NCBI GenBank assembly: GCA_963585895.1
Contig: OY757907.1
Location: forward strand, 111,080,502-111,144,501
Reading direction: 5' to 3'
Source of the DNA: Sepioteuthis lessoniana
Taxonomy: Eukaryota; Mollusca; Cephalopoda; Myopsida; Loliginidae
Length of the DNA stretch: 64,000 nt
Part shown: in pieces, positions 33,114-44,134 of the stretch
Layout: every line of letters starts with the position of its first letter
Position numbering within the stretch: the stretch's first letter is position 1
The notes under the pieces: generated by a model
What the model saw: the letters and a program-made list of their open reading frames with translations, nothing else
Database searches by the model: none
Told to the model about the DNA's origin: nothing
Program-made: the position numbers and the translations under genes

Positions 33114-33700
33114 CAAACCAAATAGTCATGGTAATTGTGCGGCCAATTAACCTGAGTGTGTCTTTCAAGTTACATATGTACTTTATACAGAGGACACGGT
33201 TACCTCCAGGGCCACGTCTTCCCAGGAATATTGGAAATATGCGTCTGCGTAAATGTATAACCTCAAGGGCAAGGATATAGATTTTCTGGTAGTGGTCACT
33301 ATTAAATGGTTTCAAGTATTGCTATCAAACACTAATAACTCTTTATATAAATTATCTGTTTGCTCACAGTAAAATGGTTACAAATATTGCTACGTAATAA
33401 CAATTCAATTTAACATCAGTCCGGTTTACACACCGCGAAATAGTTTCAAGCAGAGAAAATGATTAAATATTTCTATTTGACTCACAGATGGGACCCCAAC
33501 AGGTACTACACACCTGTTCAGAATACACCTGGGAGTCATGGCAATGAAGAGGTACTCAACATTGCCAAAAGCTCCAGGATTGGAGCTTCACCATCAGATA
33601 TGGTTTAGTGTCATATCCAAAACACTCATTGGCAGAGACGTCTTACCATTTTGCAGAGATGCAGTCGGCATATTCTACTCCCCCAGCCGAGAATCTCCTT

Positions 33701-34145
33701 GGGATAATCTTATAACAATTTGATTAAGTTTTGCTTTGCTTCATCTGGCCAAGAAGCCTCAGGTTGTACACAGTACCCAGTGTTAGTAAGTGGTCACTTA
33801 TTTAAAAGGTGCTTTTAGAATCCCTTGACTCTGCCTCTTGTTGCTTCATTAGCACGCACAAGGGAATGCCACGAATTTGATAGTTACGCGGATTCTGTTT
33901 TTCCCCTGATCAGCTTCTTTTCTGTGCTTCGAACAGTATGATAATTTCGCTACTTTTTAAATTAATATTAATATATATATATGAGAGAGATAGATAGATA
34001 GAGAATTGTAATGGTTTATGGTTATCTCCTGCTCACTTGGGGAGTTAATGGTGGACCAAATTTTGCAGTATAATTAAATAGTGCTCAATATCAATGATTG
34101 AGCTATATATATATATAGCCTACCATATTTCTGTTAAGTCGAAGT
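33701..34145. other. Unassigned sequence
   Basis: Small AT and GATA runs at 33961-34003. Nothing else recognised. Confidence 0.35.
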
Positions 34146-34368
34146 TCGGTTTCTTTGTTTAATAGCATATCAACCTTCGTTTGTTAATGTCAAAGCCATC
34201 CTTTTAGAAGAACTGTAGTAATACTGGGGGTGGGGATAAGGGAGTCCATACCGTTCCCAAGAGTAATAGTCCAAAAGTGAACGTAATAGTGCTACTGGAG
34301 TTAGTTCGAACTCGCTTCCAACGATATCACAGTCCAGCACTCTTGCCAATCCGCCACGGCGATTCTCC
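34146..34368 (-). mobile_element. SINE-A, reverse, diverged
   Basis: GGTTTCTTTGTTTAATAGCA, CAAAGCCATCCTTTTAGAAG, ATACCGTTCCCAAGAGTAAT, then GTTCGAACTCGCTTCC and the head complement CCGCCACGGCGATTCTCC. The middle has a deletion around the CATAGCTGGG block. Confidence 0.8.
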
Positions 34369-35065
34369 ACCATTCTATTAATCTAAGTCCCTCTTTATCA
34401 TTTTTCCAGTACAGTAAAGCACACACACTAACACGCATTTATTAGGATTAAAATTTCAAGTCCTAAATTCCTCTAAAGCGTAAAATCTTTACAGTACTCA
34501 TGGCATAGAAATATTGAACAATATCATTATATATAATGAATTATAAAAAGAAAAGATATCTAAGACAGGTTAACGAATCATGACTCCAAGTTTCACCTAT
34601 TCGATTGTCAGCCGAGTTCGTAATCTACACGTATATTATCAGTTCGACTGACGATCAAAAACATGAAATTCAAAGTTGTGTTATTGCCCTGGCGCTATAT
34701 ACATATCCTGGTATTTTCGAATTAATCTCGGTTTCTTTCAATAATTAAAAGAACTTCTCTGCCTAAGAACTGTTTTTCGTCCAATTACGAATTTTCTGAT
34801 AGCTAAATAAAATGAAACCTTCAAGTTTCCTTAACCGATGCATACAATTTTTTTTTTAACTTTACCGTTTTTATTGTAGAATTATTTATTATTGGCCATT
34901 TTAAAAATTATAAAAAAAAAAAAACAATCTCTTAAGTTTTCGGTAATATGATCTATTACAGTTGCTCGGGAAACTTGGCTTGGCTTAATCCAAACTACAA
35001 CCATACTCATTCATTTTCCTGATTACGGTGCGAATATAGCTGTTGACAGATATGAACCTCTGCGC
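34369..35065. other. Unassigned sequence
   Basis: No feature seen. Confidence 0.35.
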
Positions 35066-35138
35066 AGAAAGAGAGAGGGGGGAGAGGGGAGAGAGAGGGG
35101 GAGAGAGAGAGAGGGGGGAAGAGAGAGAGAGGGGGGTA
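35066..35138. repeat. G-rich purine tract
   Basis: A 72 bp homopurine block with G runs of 4-6 (several GGGGGG, one GGGGG, one GGGG) separated by GA. Four or more G runs in a short span fit quadruplex formation, and the pure-purine strand also fits triplex formation. Confidence 0.85.
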
Positions 35139-35734
35139 TTTTGATGAAATAATTTTATCTTTTATTTGCTTTTCTTACGCGATGTAAATCAGGTTATATT
35201 CTGATCTTCTGCAACTGACAAAGGAAAAAGGGAGATAATCAACACGTAAACACGCAAACAAGATAATATAATTGGCGCGAAAAACATAGAAATGCATAAT
35301 TGGCTTCATGCTCGCATTTTAATGCGCAATAGACTTCATGTTTGCATCTTCAGCATCAGGTGGAAATAAATGGGCAAAAACTAAACGTGCTTTCACCTAC
35401 AAAATGCCAAATCTGTACGCGTTTACACAACTACTCACTAATAGACGAATACATATCTGAATTTGATCTAATGGATTTCATATTCACAATACACCCTCTG
35501 AAATAAAATATTGAAAAAGATTCGAAAGAGTATGGGAATACAACGACCATATCAAACAAGTTTCCATCCACCATAAATAGTGAAATCAGTGCACATAAGA
35601 GACACGCTCACACATTAGAAATAAAGGAACTGGGAACCCTTTTTGAAGATCTGCCGGAAAGCGAACCTACTAAGATAATCAGTCTAACAGAAGCGAGCAT
35701 TTGGTGCTCGGTACGTTTTACCATGTACCAGAAT
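35139..35734. other. Unassigned sequence
   Basis: No gene or repeat recognised. Confidence 0.35.
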
Positions 35735-36104
35735 ATTTTTTATTTTACGACCTATCAACCCTTTACGGATCATTTAACGCTGAATTAAGTCATTAAAAGT
35801 TTCTATGTTTCAAGGTCTTCATATCTCCAAATATTTCAGGTAAATGTAAAAACTGTTCTATTTCAAACAATTAGTTTAGCGTAATTACACGGTTCAGTTC
35901 TATTTGACCCATAAGTAGGACCCTTTCAGTTACTACCATTCCGGGACAGAGTAGACCTGGGAGTGATGACAAAGGGGTACTCCACGTTCCACAAAGCTCC
36001 TGTATTAATGGAGCTTCATTATCAGACGGTTTAGTGTCATAATCAGGACACTCGTTGGAGGAGTCTTACTCCTCAGCAGAGAAGCCGACTGGGCAATTGT
36101 GCCA
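35735..36104 (-). mobile_element. Family G copy, short
   Basis: A diverged module (TTTTACGACCTATCAACCCT, ATCATTTAACGCTGAAT), one subrepeat (GTTCTATTTCAAACAATTAG), then GGACCCTTTCAGTTACTACC, AAAGCTCCTGTATTAATGGA, GGACACTCGTTGGAGG and CTCCTCAGCAGAGAAGCCGA. Confidence 0.8.
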
Positions 36105-36142
36105 TTATAAGCTTCGTCAATATTTACAACAATTCTTTATGA

Positions 36143-36395
36143 ATAGAGAGAGAGAGAGAGCGGAGGACAACGTGAGAAGAGAAGAAAGAGTAAGCGCGGT
36201 GAAAGAAGTTAGAGGGTGAATAGAGAAACTGTGAGTGAGAAAGAGTGTGTGCAGTGTGAAGTTGAATGAGAGAGAGGGTGGATGGAGAGCGGAGAGAGAA
36301 AAAGGTGCCAGTGAGAGCAGAGGAGGAAGTAGCGAGAGTGGTGTGAGAGAGCGGTGAACCAAGTAGAGTAAGAGGGAGAAAGGAAAGGACAGCTC
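36143..36395. repeat. GA-rich low-complexity tract
   Basis: Irregular GAGAGA with GAGTG interspersions. The Ser/Leu-rich reverse-strand frames are translations of it. Confidence 0.85.
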
Positions 36396-36485
36396 ACAAA
36401 TTTGATAAAATAATTATAAATTGAAATGAAAAGTCTCTTTATCTTAATTTCAAATTGATTCTCTCAGTTACAAGACAACTAAAAA

Positions 36486-36516
<31 letters not shown>

Positions 36517-37112
36517 ATCTCAACGTCAATCACGCCAACGAATAAGAGGCGAAGATTGAAAGGCTGAAAACGAAAGGGAACCCAAGAGAATGGAATAGAA
36601 GAGATAATAGAATAGACATATTGGTAGCGGAATCGCACTTCAAAAACATGAAGACTTAGAACTACTCACAATGTTTATGCAAATGCTCTAAGCCGGCAGG
36701 TAGCCTGGAAAAGGAACTGTGATCGGAAGACAGCGGGAAATGGAAGCGTTGGGAGTGGGGCAAAAAGGAAGAAAAAAAAAAGGTAAAAAAAAGTCAATTC
36801 AATTTGTTTCGATGTTGGCAAAATACTCCTAACTGATTCTCACCTCCCGTTTTCTAATTCGTTATTTCCCCTTTCTTCTTCCATCCTTTGTAATTGAAAG
36901 CTATCACTTTTCTTGCGTGTGCGTATATATATATATATATATAGAATATATCCCAGCCACTTTTTAATCCTTATTTTTCTATCTTCCAACAATTTCGTGT
37001 TGTGGTTTCTCCTCTACCTTGTTTGCTTCTTTCTCTTTAAAAAAAAAAAAAAAAAAAAAAAAGATAAATCATTCTTTTTTGTGTACATTTTCAAAGAGCA
37101 ATGATAGAAAAA

Positions 37113-37169
<57 letters not shown>

Positions 37170-38100
37170 ACGTAAGTGCGCCGGTGTGTTGGAAATCTAT
37201 TTCAAAATAAAGTAACAAATTCAATAAAGTACTAAAGATCCTTCGAACTGATACGGTACGCCATTCACAATAGGCGGGCAAATATATAGATATATAAACT
37301 GACGAGAAGAGAAAAAGTAAAATGGACGTCGACGTTTTTACCGGAAGATACCAGTACGTTTAAGGAAAAGGAAAGAATAGAAGAGAACAGGTTGAGGAAA
37401 TTGAAAAACATCATAAATAAAAATGGAAGGAACAGTTGATTTCCGATATGTATACAACGTCATAGGAGTTATCTCTCCTAGTTTCGCTTGCATCGCATTA
37501 AGCTATGTTGAGACAGGAACAATTTCTAACATTTACATAATTGTTTTGCATTTGTACGCATGCGTATCAGTGTATAAAAAAACGCTTATATCAGGTACAT
37601 CTTTAGCCTTTACAGTTTCTTCATCCGTTTCTCCGTAATTTTATTCCATTTATTCAATAAGATTTTTTTACCCAAATCAATTCCTGTTGTCAGGAACAGC
37701 ATCTGATTTTTGATACTGCAGCACCCTTAAGCAGGAACGAGAGGAAAATAATTTTTCATCCATTTTTTTTTAATCTTTATTTTTAGACTTTCAGCCCCAG
37801 AATCTTTTTAATGAAAATTCTTTGCCTTATACATATGTTGCGATAAGTTTCGTGCTGTTTTCATCTCAGGTGTTGGGTAGCAAATCACGGTTTTTAAATA
37901 ATCACTCGAGATATCCTGAATAGTGTCCGGCATAAACTAAGCATTTCTCACTTAGTGAAATATCTACGACTGTTCTCCAATCATTAGAACAATCTAGTTG
38001 CTTCTAGAATAGTGAATTATTCCCGCGTTTCTCACCTGCAGCAGGTATCCGATGTTCGATTAAAAAAATGCCAGGACGTGAAAGTGATTATTAACGAAGG
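36396..38100. other. Unassigned sequence with microsatellites
   Basis: (AT)n at 36490-36516 and 36924-36943, a run of about 24 A at 37039-37062, and (AT)n to AC at 37116-37168. A 71-codon frame (37423-37638, plus) has hydrophobic segments but no recognised family, and I do not call it a gene. Confidence 0.45.
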
Positions 38101-38302
38101 GAGTGCTTGTGGTGTAATGGTTATCGTCACGTGAAATGGACACGGCGACGTAAGTTCAAATCCTGGACAATGCTCTTTGCATTTCACATAGCGCTAATAC
38201 CTTTAGGAAAGGTATGATTCTAATTATTAACTCTACTGGTATGGGAAAATTATATAACAGATAGGGCTGTTTAACCTTGGTATGGTGACTAGTCAAGGAG
38301 AA
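38101..38302 (+). mobile_element. SINE-B, 3' part missing
   Basis: GTGCTTGTGGTGTAATGGTT, AAGTTCAAATCCTGGAC, CATTTCACATAGCGCTAATA and TGGTGACTAGTCAAGGAGAA. The match stops exactly where family G begins at 38303. The SINE-B tail is not found after G. Confidence 0.85.
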
Positions 38303-38358
38303 TTTGGTTTGGTTGGGGTTTTATGGCATATCAACCACTGTATCTTAATTGATGCCAA

Positions 38359-38401
<43 letters not shown>

Positions 38402-38878
38402 GTGTGTGTGTGTGTGTAAACACATTTTGTAGATAACATTCTTAAACGAACCTAAGCTCTTTTCTGGACACCGTTAAATGGTTTCAAGAATTGCTGCATA
38501 ACAATCACAATTTCCTTAATTTACACACAGTTTCTTTTATATGACCCATAGATAGGACACAATCAGGTGCTACCACTCCAGATCAGGGTGAACCTGGGAG
38601 CGATAGCAATGAGGGGTACTCTGCATTCTCCAAAGCTCCAGTATTACTGGACTCTCACCATCAGATTGTTTCGTGTCATATCCAGGAGACTCGTTGGTGA
38701 GGTCTTACACCGGGAGCAATGGTAATAACAATGAAGGGGTACTCAGCATTCCCCAAATCTCCAAGGCTGGAGCCTTGTCCTCAGATGGTTTAATGTCATA
38801 TCCAGGACACTAGATGGTGGGGGGTCTTACCCCTCAGCGGAAATGCAGTCAGTGTATTCTGTAGTCCCAATCTACCTC
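38303..38878 (-). mobile_element. Family G copy with internal head duplication
   Basis: TTGGTTTGGTTGGGGTTTTA, ATGGCATATCAACCACTG, then an (AT)n(GT)n run at 38363-38417. The head half is present twice in tandem: blocks GGGTACTCTGCATTCTCC to TTGGTGAGGTCTTACACC and GGGTACTCAGCATTCCCC to GGTGGGGGGTCTTACCCC, about 125 bp apart. Confidence 0.8.
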
Positions 38879-38914
38879 AAAGGTGTATCCATTGTATGGC
38901 ACTAAGCTTTATGC

Positions 38915-39145
38915 AGGTCTGCAGATATGGGTACTCCCAGATACTTCCACGCTGACCCACAGTGGAAGTGCCTGTTAGGGTACCATCTACGGCTTACATA
39001 GATCAGTTTAGAAAATTTTCTTATTCGATAGTACCGTGTGTATACAAGAAACAACCACACGAAAATATAAATCTGACTATACAATGAACGTTATTCCTAA
39101 CCTCTAGGCATAAAATAACTCTAGACTAGTCAACAGGCCGTTAAA
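38915..39145. repeat. Family K repeat, copy 1
   Basis: Aligns with 50742-50975: TACTCCCAGATACTTCCACG, CACAGTGGAAGTGCCT, CATCTACGGCTTACATAGAT, TATTCGATAGTACCGTG, and downstream CTCTAGGCATAAAATAACTC. The class is unknown. Confidence 0.6.
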
Positions 39146-39194
39146 ATTAATTACCGATTTAACTGCAATTATTGTGCGTTTGATTTTTCCGACT

Positions 39195-39420
39195 GTTGCC
39201 CTCATCGTTATTGTTAGTTTTAATATAACGTTTCGGCCGTTGTATTCTCCGGCCTTGTGTCCTTGTTTTTTGGGCATAGAAATGATTTAAACTGGGAAAT
39301 CATTTTTAAAGTTTGATTTCTCAGGTTGAATCATTTCTATACCCAGATAAACAAGGGACACCTGAGGAAGGCAGGAGGATAAAGCGGTCGAAACGTTGTG
39401 TTACAACTAACAACAATAAA
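39195..39420. repeat. Inverted repeat with CGAAACGTTG arms
   Basis: Two arms of about 100 bp face each other. Left: ATAACGTTTCGGCCGTTGTA to GCATAGAAATGATTT. Right: CATTTCTATACCCAGATAAA to GCGGTCGAAACGTTGTG. Arm identity is moderate. The right arm also contains CTGAGGA upstream of CGAAAC. Such head-to-head fragments with this motif recall Penelope-like elements, but no coding part is present. Confidence 0.55.
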
Positions 39421-39723
39421 GATAAGGTGCCAGTGGTGTAATGGTTATCGTCGCAGGAATTGGACACGGCGACACGAGTTCAAATCCTGGACTGATTGCA
39501 TTTCACATAGCACTAATACCCTTGGGAAAGGTATGAATCCAATTATTCTCCCTCCAGCTATGGGTAAATAGTAGGGCAGACTAGGTTCTTCAGCCTTGGT
39601 GAGGCAACTAGTCTAGGAGAAGGAAAACTCTGAATTCAAACCTGCTAAACCCCGCTTAAAACATTGACCTTGTGTCATATCCTGCCCGAGCGGAGGGGTT
39701 GGGTAAATATGATAAAGACAAGG
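39416..39723 (+). mobile_element. SINE-B, full length, reference copy, with target duplication
   Basis: Element 39428-39711 between ATAAAGATAAGG (39416-39427) and ATAAAGACAAGG (39712-39723), 11 of 12 identical. Head: TGCCAGTGGTGTAATGGTTA, ACACGAGTTCAAATCCTGG. Body: CACTAATACCCTTGGGAAAG, CAGCTATGGGTAAATAGTAG, GGCAACTAGTCTAGGAGAAG. Tail: GACCTTGTGTCATATCCTGC, CGGAGGGGTTGGGTAAA. It abuts the inverted repeat at its left. Confidence 0.93.
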
Positions 39724-39734
39724 ACAACAGACCG

Positions 39735-39765
<31 letters not shown>

Positions 39766-40664
39766 CACACACAAAATAATTGCATATCAGGCTTCATCTA
39801 AAAAAATCGGACAGATAATAACTTCAGTTACTTCTTCCATTCGACCTTGTGATAAACCGAACTAAGCTTGGTAAATATCTATTTGCTTATAGCTAAATTC
39901 AGAGTATCATCATTGTATGTAGCTGTAACTTTTTTTGTTGATACAAGTAAAGTAATTTATCAAAATGTTACCCTCGCTTTCATTACCTCACATAAAATTA
40001 TATTTTTGATTCCGACCAAAATTTTTGAACGTCACCAACAACTGGGAATTGTGTTTCATTTTTAGATTGAAAAATCTCTCTTGAAATATTTTCATGTCGT
40101 ACTACCCTAGTATTTGTAACATAAGACAAGAAAATAATTATAGTTTGTATGTTTCTAAAACATAGATTAATAAAACCCTCACACAGATCAACAGATTGCT
40201 ATTGTTATATCAGTTTCTCAAAGCTTTGTCATTAATCACTCAGCTATTTTCTCACTGTCTGCTCACATAACTTGAGTCATCTCAATTTCAATATGGGCAA
40301 TAGATTTTCTGCTTAAGTTACCTTGCGAATTGTAATCGTTCCATTTTTTGATTTGATAAAATCTGCCTATGTTACATCAAAACGGAAAGGATTTAAATTG
40401 CTACTCACTTCAAGGCAGTCATTAGAGCTTTTAATTTTAATGTTAAATCACACTAGTGACATTATAATTTGTCTTGCTTAATTCAACTCCACAAAATGTC
40501 TTTGCATTTAGGCACTCTACTACTCTTCGAAAATATAATAATAAACTTTGAATGTTTTTAAATAAAACTAATTACCATAAGTGTCAATATCTTAAACATA
40601 TTTTAAACGTCTTTTGTTTACTCAACTCTACCAGTGTTTTAACTCAGATTTTCGGTCTTTTTGG
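39724..40664. other. Unassigned AT-rich sequence
   Basis: A run of about 27 A at 39736-39762. No gene seen. Confidence 0.4.
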
Positions 40665-40990
40665 TTGAAAATTTGAGCCCAAATTTTCGGTTGATGGGAC
40701 GCATTCAGCCGGCCGTGATGAATTAGGCGGTTCGGGTCGGATGTGTTTTGTCACTGGAAAATCCTCTGGCCCCAGGGGACCGTCCCCCCAGGCTTTAAAC
40801 CCCTTCGGAGGGGTTGGGTTTATTACCCAGCGCCTGAGGCGCCCCTTTTAGGGGAATGTCGCGGGGTCCGAGGCATTTTTGGAAATGCCGGGCGCGTGTG
40901 GGCTACGGCCCTGCGCACGGACCCACCTTAAAAAAGGCCTCGTGCCATACTCGTTCGCTTGGTGGGACGGAGGACAAATACCAACTATAC
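40665..40990 (+). other. GC-rich structured island containing family E
   Basis: The GC content is far above the surrounding DNA. Several perfect short hairpins are visible: AACCCCTTCGGAGGGGTT (a UUCG loop near 40799-40816), GCGCCTGAGGCGC (about 40830-40842), GGCATTTTTGGAAATGCC (about 40873-40890). The right end (CTTAAAAAAGGCCTCGTGCC, GACGGAGGACAAATACCAAC) matches 4348-4445. The plus-strand frame 40743-40931 is a short Pro/Gly/Arg-rich read-through without recognised domain. It may be the end of an unknown retroelement or a structured noncoding RNA. Strand is a guess. Confidence 0.5.
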
Positions 40991-41271
40991 AAGTGTTTTG
41001 AATATATTTTGGTAAATCATTATTGGCCTGTTAGTAATCGGTTTAAGTTCAAGTCTTGAAATTTACTGTACTTTCTTTCATCTGGTACAGAAGTCTAAAG
41101 TACTTGTTAACGATCCGCCACTCATCCAATTCTTGAGCAGGTTTATTTTTGCTTAACTTCGGGGAACTTAAAAAAAAACAAAAAAACAAACACCTAGCTT
41201 AGATTTTGCACAAGACGAGAAGAATAGTATCGAAGTTAGTTCTTCGAAACTAGCTTGCTACTTAAAAATTC
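40991..41271. other. Unassigned sequence
   Basis: Nothing recognised. Confidence 0.3.
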
Positions 41272-41600
41272 TTTTTTTAATGGACTATTCATATTTACCA
41301 ACCTCTCCGCTCGGGCAGGATATAACACAAGGTCAATTTTTAAGCGAAGTTTAACAGGTTTGAATTCAGAGTTTTCCTTCTCCTAGACTAGTTGCCTCAC
41401 CAAGGCTGATGAACCTAGTCTGCTCTACTATTTACCCATAGCTGGAGGGAGAATAATTGGATTCATACCTTTCCCAAGGGTATTAGTACTATGTGAAATG
41501 CAATCAGTCTCGTCCAGGATTTGAACTCTGGTCACCGTGTCCATTTCCTACGACGGTGACTATTACACCACAGGCACCTCCTTTTTTTTAATGGACTATT
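41272..41600 (-). mobile_element. SINE-B, full length, with perfect 18 bp target duplication
   Basis: Element about 41290-41582, flanked by identical TTTTTTTAATGGACTATT at 41272-41289 and 41583-41600. Plus-strand blocks: CTCCGCTCGGGCAGGATATA, AGGTTTGAATTCAGAGTTTT, TACCCATAGCTGGAGGGAG, AGGATTTGAACTCTGGTCA, TATTACACCACAGGCACCTC. The target is the tail of the SINE-A at 41583-41773. Confidence 0.97.
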
Positions 41601-41773
41601 AACCTTCCTGAGTTATTTCACAGCAGTGATACTATTTAACCCATAGCTCGTGTTGATAAACGGGTTCATAACTTTTCCAGCAGTCTTAGTTCGATAGTCA
41701 ACATGATAGCGTGACTGGAGTTCGAACTCGCTTACTTCGAGGTCGCAGTTCAGCACTTCAGGCACGGGGACTC
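41583..41773 (-). mobile_element. SINE-A hosting the SINE-B insertion
   Basis: TTTTTAATGGACTATTAACC (module variant), GATACTATTTAACCCATAGC, CGGGTTCATAACTTTTCCAG, TAGCGTGACTGGAGTTCGAA, CTTCGAGGTCGCAGTTCAGC. Its tail end lies on both sides of SINE-B because of the target duplication. Confidence 0.8.
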
Positions 41774-42879
41774 TCGTGCCTGAAGTATTTCTTCAAGGAA
41801 GACAAGTATTTCTTCATATTTTTCTCACTGGCTGTTTCGGCTGATCCGGTCTTGGGTCTTCTTCAGATGACGAAGGAACATTTTTTTTTATATATTTTTT
41901 TTTCATACAAAGAAAAAAAAGTTTTTTTTTGAAAAATAGATCATCCGAAATGTTGTTACTAACCTGAAGAATGCGAAAAGAAAAAAGATGTTCAATAACC
42001 CGAACAATTTCTGCTATGTTAATAACTTTTCAAAGTTATAAACAAAACCCGACCTTTTTATATTGGTTAACGAATCTTTCAAGCTTTGAGGGATGTCTAC
42101 GCGCGTTTGGAACGACTCGCATATTTATTCTACCAATATAGAAAGTATGTCACTAGGATAAGACAAAAAAAGCAGCTAGCCTTAGCTACACCCTATCACT
42201 TTAGTACTAAAATAATTCTCTCTATTCTTGGAACAAAACTCCTTGTGTGTTCACAACTCAACGAAGCCACTCCTCTGATAGGTCATTAAATAGGAAATGT
42301 TGCATTTACAGTTGGTTTTTTAAATGTCTACTTAAAGATTTGCTGAGGAGGAGGTGATGACTTCTCTGAAACAAAGTAAACGATTTCAAACTGAATTATC
42401 TTTTACTTCAAAATAGTTTTTACTCCTTTCAGAAATTTTAGCAATCATTGTGCTTTGAATCTTCATGTTCGGCTCTTGGCGGCAGTTGTATTCGGCTAGT
42501 TTTTTTTATTTGTTTAAGCTTTGCTTAGTTTGATTCACAGGCCTACGATGCTTGTCGCACTTTTCTGTGATTAGAGATGTGACTTAATCATTTTAATCCA
42601 TCGCCATTTTGTCGGTGTCCATTAGATGACTTCAAGTCACTTCATTTTATCCGGCTAAAGAAATTTAGTTGGTTCTTTTTTCCACGACCATTTCAAGTGG
42701 TAACCGCAGTTCTCAACCGTCCCCAACTAACTTGCCTTTTTACTGATTATTGGGGAAATCTTGACAGGAATATAAAATGTATAGCCATTAGAAATTTAAG
42801 ATAGGCAGTTATTGGAGAAAGAGGCGGTCGTGACATGACAGCTATTGTTATCAGAAGTAAACTTTTGGACAAGACTGTT
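41774..42879. other. Unassigned sequence
   Basis: T/A-rich block at 41880-41936. Two short open frames (41711-41932 and 42086-42289) are not recognisable as genes. Confidence 0.35.
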
Positions 42880-42945
42880 TGGTTTCTCTATTTAAAGGCA
42901 TATCAACCTTTGTAAATTATCTAATGCCAAAGTCATTCTTGGAGA
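42880..42945 (-). repeat. SINE-A tail fragment
   Basis: TTGGTTTCTCTATTTAAAGG, CATATCAACCTTTG and CTAATGCCAAAGTCATTCTT are the tail module and the edge of the body in reverse. The rest is replaced by SINE-B2. Confidence 0.7.
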
Positions 42946-42954
42946 GATGGGTGG

Positions 42955-43170
42955 GGCTGCTCCAATTTCCCATAGAGCTAATATCTCTTGGGAAAAGTAT
43001 GAATCCAACTAGTCTCTGTCCAGCTCTGGGTAAACAGTAGGGCAGACTAGGCTCTTTATTCTTGGTACGGCAACCGGTCTAAGAGAAGGAACAATGAATT
43101 CAAGCCTGACCTGGAGAAGGATGACTTCTCTAGGCTATTCATGCTCGATACACCCCACAACCAAACCAGG
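42955..43170 (+). mobile_element. SINE-B2, body and variant tail
   Basis: TCCCATAGAGCTAATATCTC, GGGTAAACAGTAGGGCAGAC, CGGCAACCGGTCTAAGAGAA belong to the B body, then a different 3' tail: ACCTGGAGAAGGATGACTTC, GGCTATTCATGCTCGATACA, CCAAACCAGG. The same tail ends the copy at 53214. The head is missing. Confidence 0.7.
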
Positions 43171-44134
43171 TAAGTCTAAATCAAAGCTGTTATACCCACA
43201 GGAATGACAGTCTTGTAAAGAAACTATCACTTTTCCTTTGAAACTAAGATCTTCCATATCTCGGTTAAATTTTTGAAAATGGTTCGCCAACTCCTCGGCA
43301 TCAAAGCTAAAAATGGATAAATAAAATAATTTTTCTTACTAAAAAAAATAAAAAAAAATTTCGCTGGAAGAAAGGAAAACAAAATCAATGATAAAGATTA
43401 CAGTTTCTCACGAGACAATTTGAAAAACAAGATTAATTAACCAGCAGAAATAAAACTAGTCTCATAACTTATAAAAGCTTTAAAAAATTCAAAATAATAT
43501 TTCCAAAGTGGACAAGTTATGTGATATTTTTTGTAGTATTAAAAAAAATCCTCGGCTACATTCAAATACGAAATAAACTGGATTATTACAGAGATGCCAA
43601 AAAAAGCAAAATGGCCGCCTATTACCGGGTAAAAAAGGTAAAATACCTGATATTAATCAGTTTTGAATTAACTTCTTGAGAATTCGCAAGAATGATTATG
43701 TAGAAGCAAATAGTGTTTTCTTTTCTCATAAAAAAAGAAAGTTCTGGTCATGTAACATTACTTTCCATCTGCAGGAGCATTTCTAGAGATAACCATTTAA
43801 AATTAAAATTCACAAATAAATAAGAATGACGACAATCAGTTAACAGATTCAGAAAATTCAAAAGCTTTTCGCTGCTGCGTTCCGACGTTAAACCTCGTAG
43901 AGTTTGTAACAAATTTCCAATAAAATTAGATAGCATAATCAATTTTCAATTGGCATTTTTATGATTTTGATTATTCAGGCGCTAGTTTCTACAGATTAAT
44001 TAAAGACAGTTTTGTATCTTAGTTTCCCTGACAGAAAGAACGAAAGATACACTGTGATTAGAAATACAGACAAACAGTTAATACACAGTCGATCGCAGGT
44101 AAAAAAAAAAAAAGTAAAAATATAGTTATATTTT
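43171..44134. other. Unassigned sequence
   Basis: No gene or repeat recognised. Confidence 0.35.

Larger units (their letters stand above)
32611..33700 (-). mobile_element. Family G copy, interrupted by SINE-I (with nested SINE-A)
   Basis: Left module TTTAATGACATATCTATCCT and GTTATTTAATGCCAAATCCA, then a subrepeat. G sequence resumes at about 33297 (ATTAAATGGTTTCAAGTATT) and runs to the head end: GATGGGACCCCAACAGGTAC, CACCATCAGATATGGTTTAG, GCAGTCGGCATATTCTACTC. The segment 33114-33296 between SINE-I and the resumed G is unassigned. Confidence 0.7.

Noticed and set aside
39195..39420. A classical fold-back or TIR DNA transposon
   Set aside because: No target duplication or defined ends, and arm identity is only moderate. 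A head-to-head retroelement fragment fits as well.
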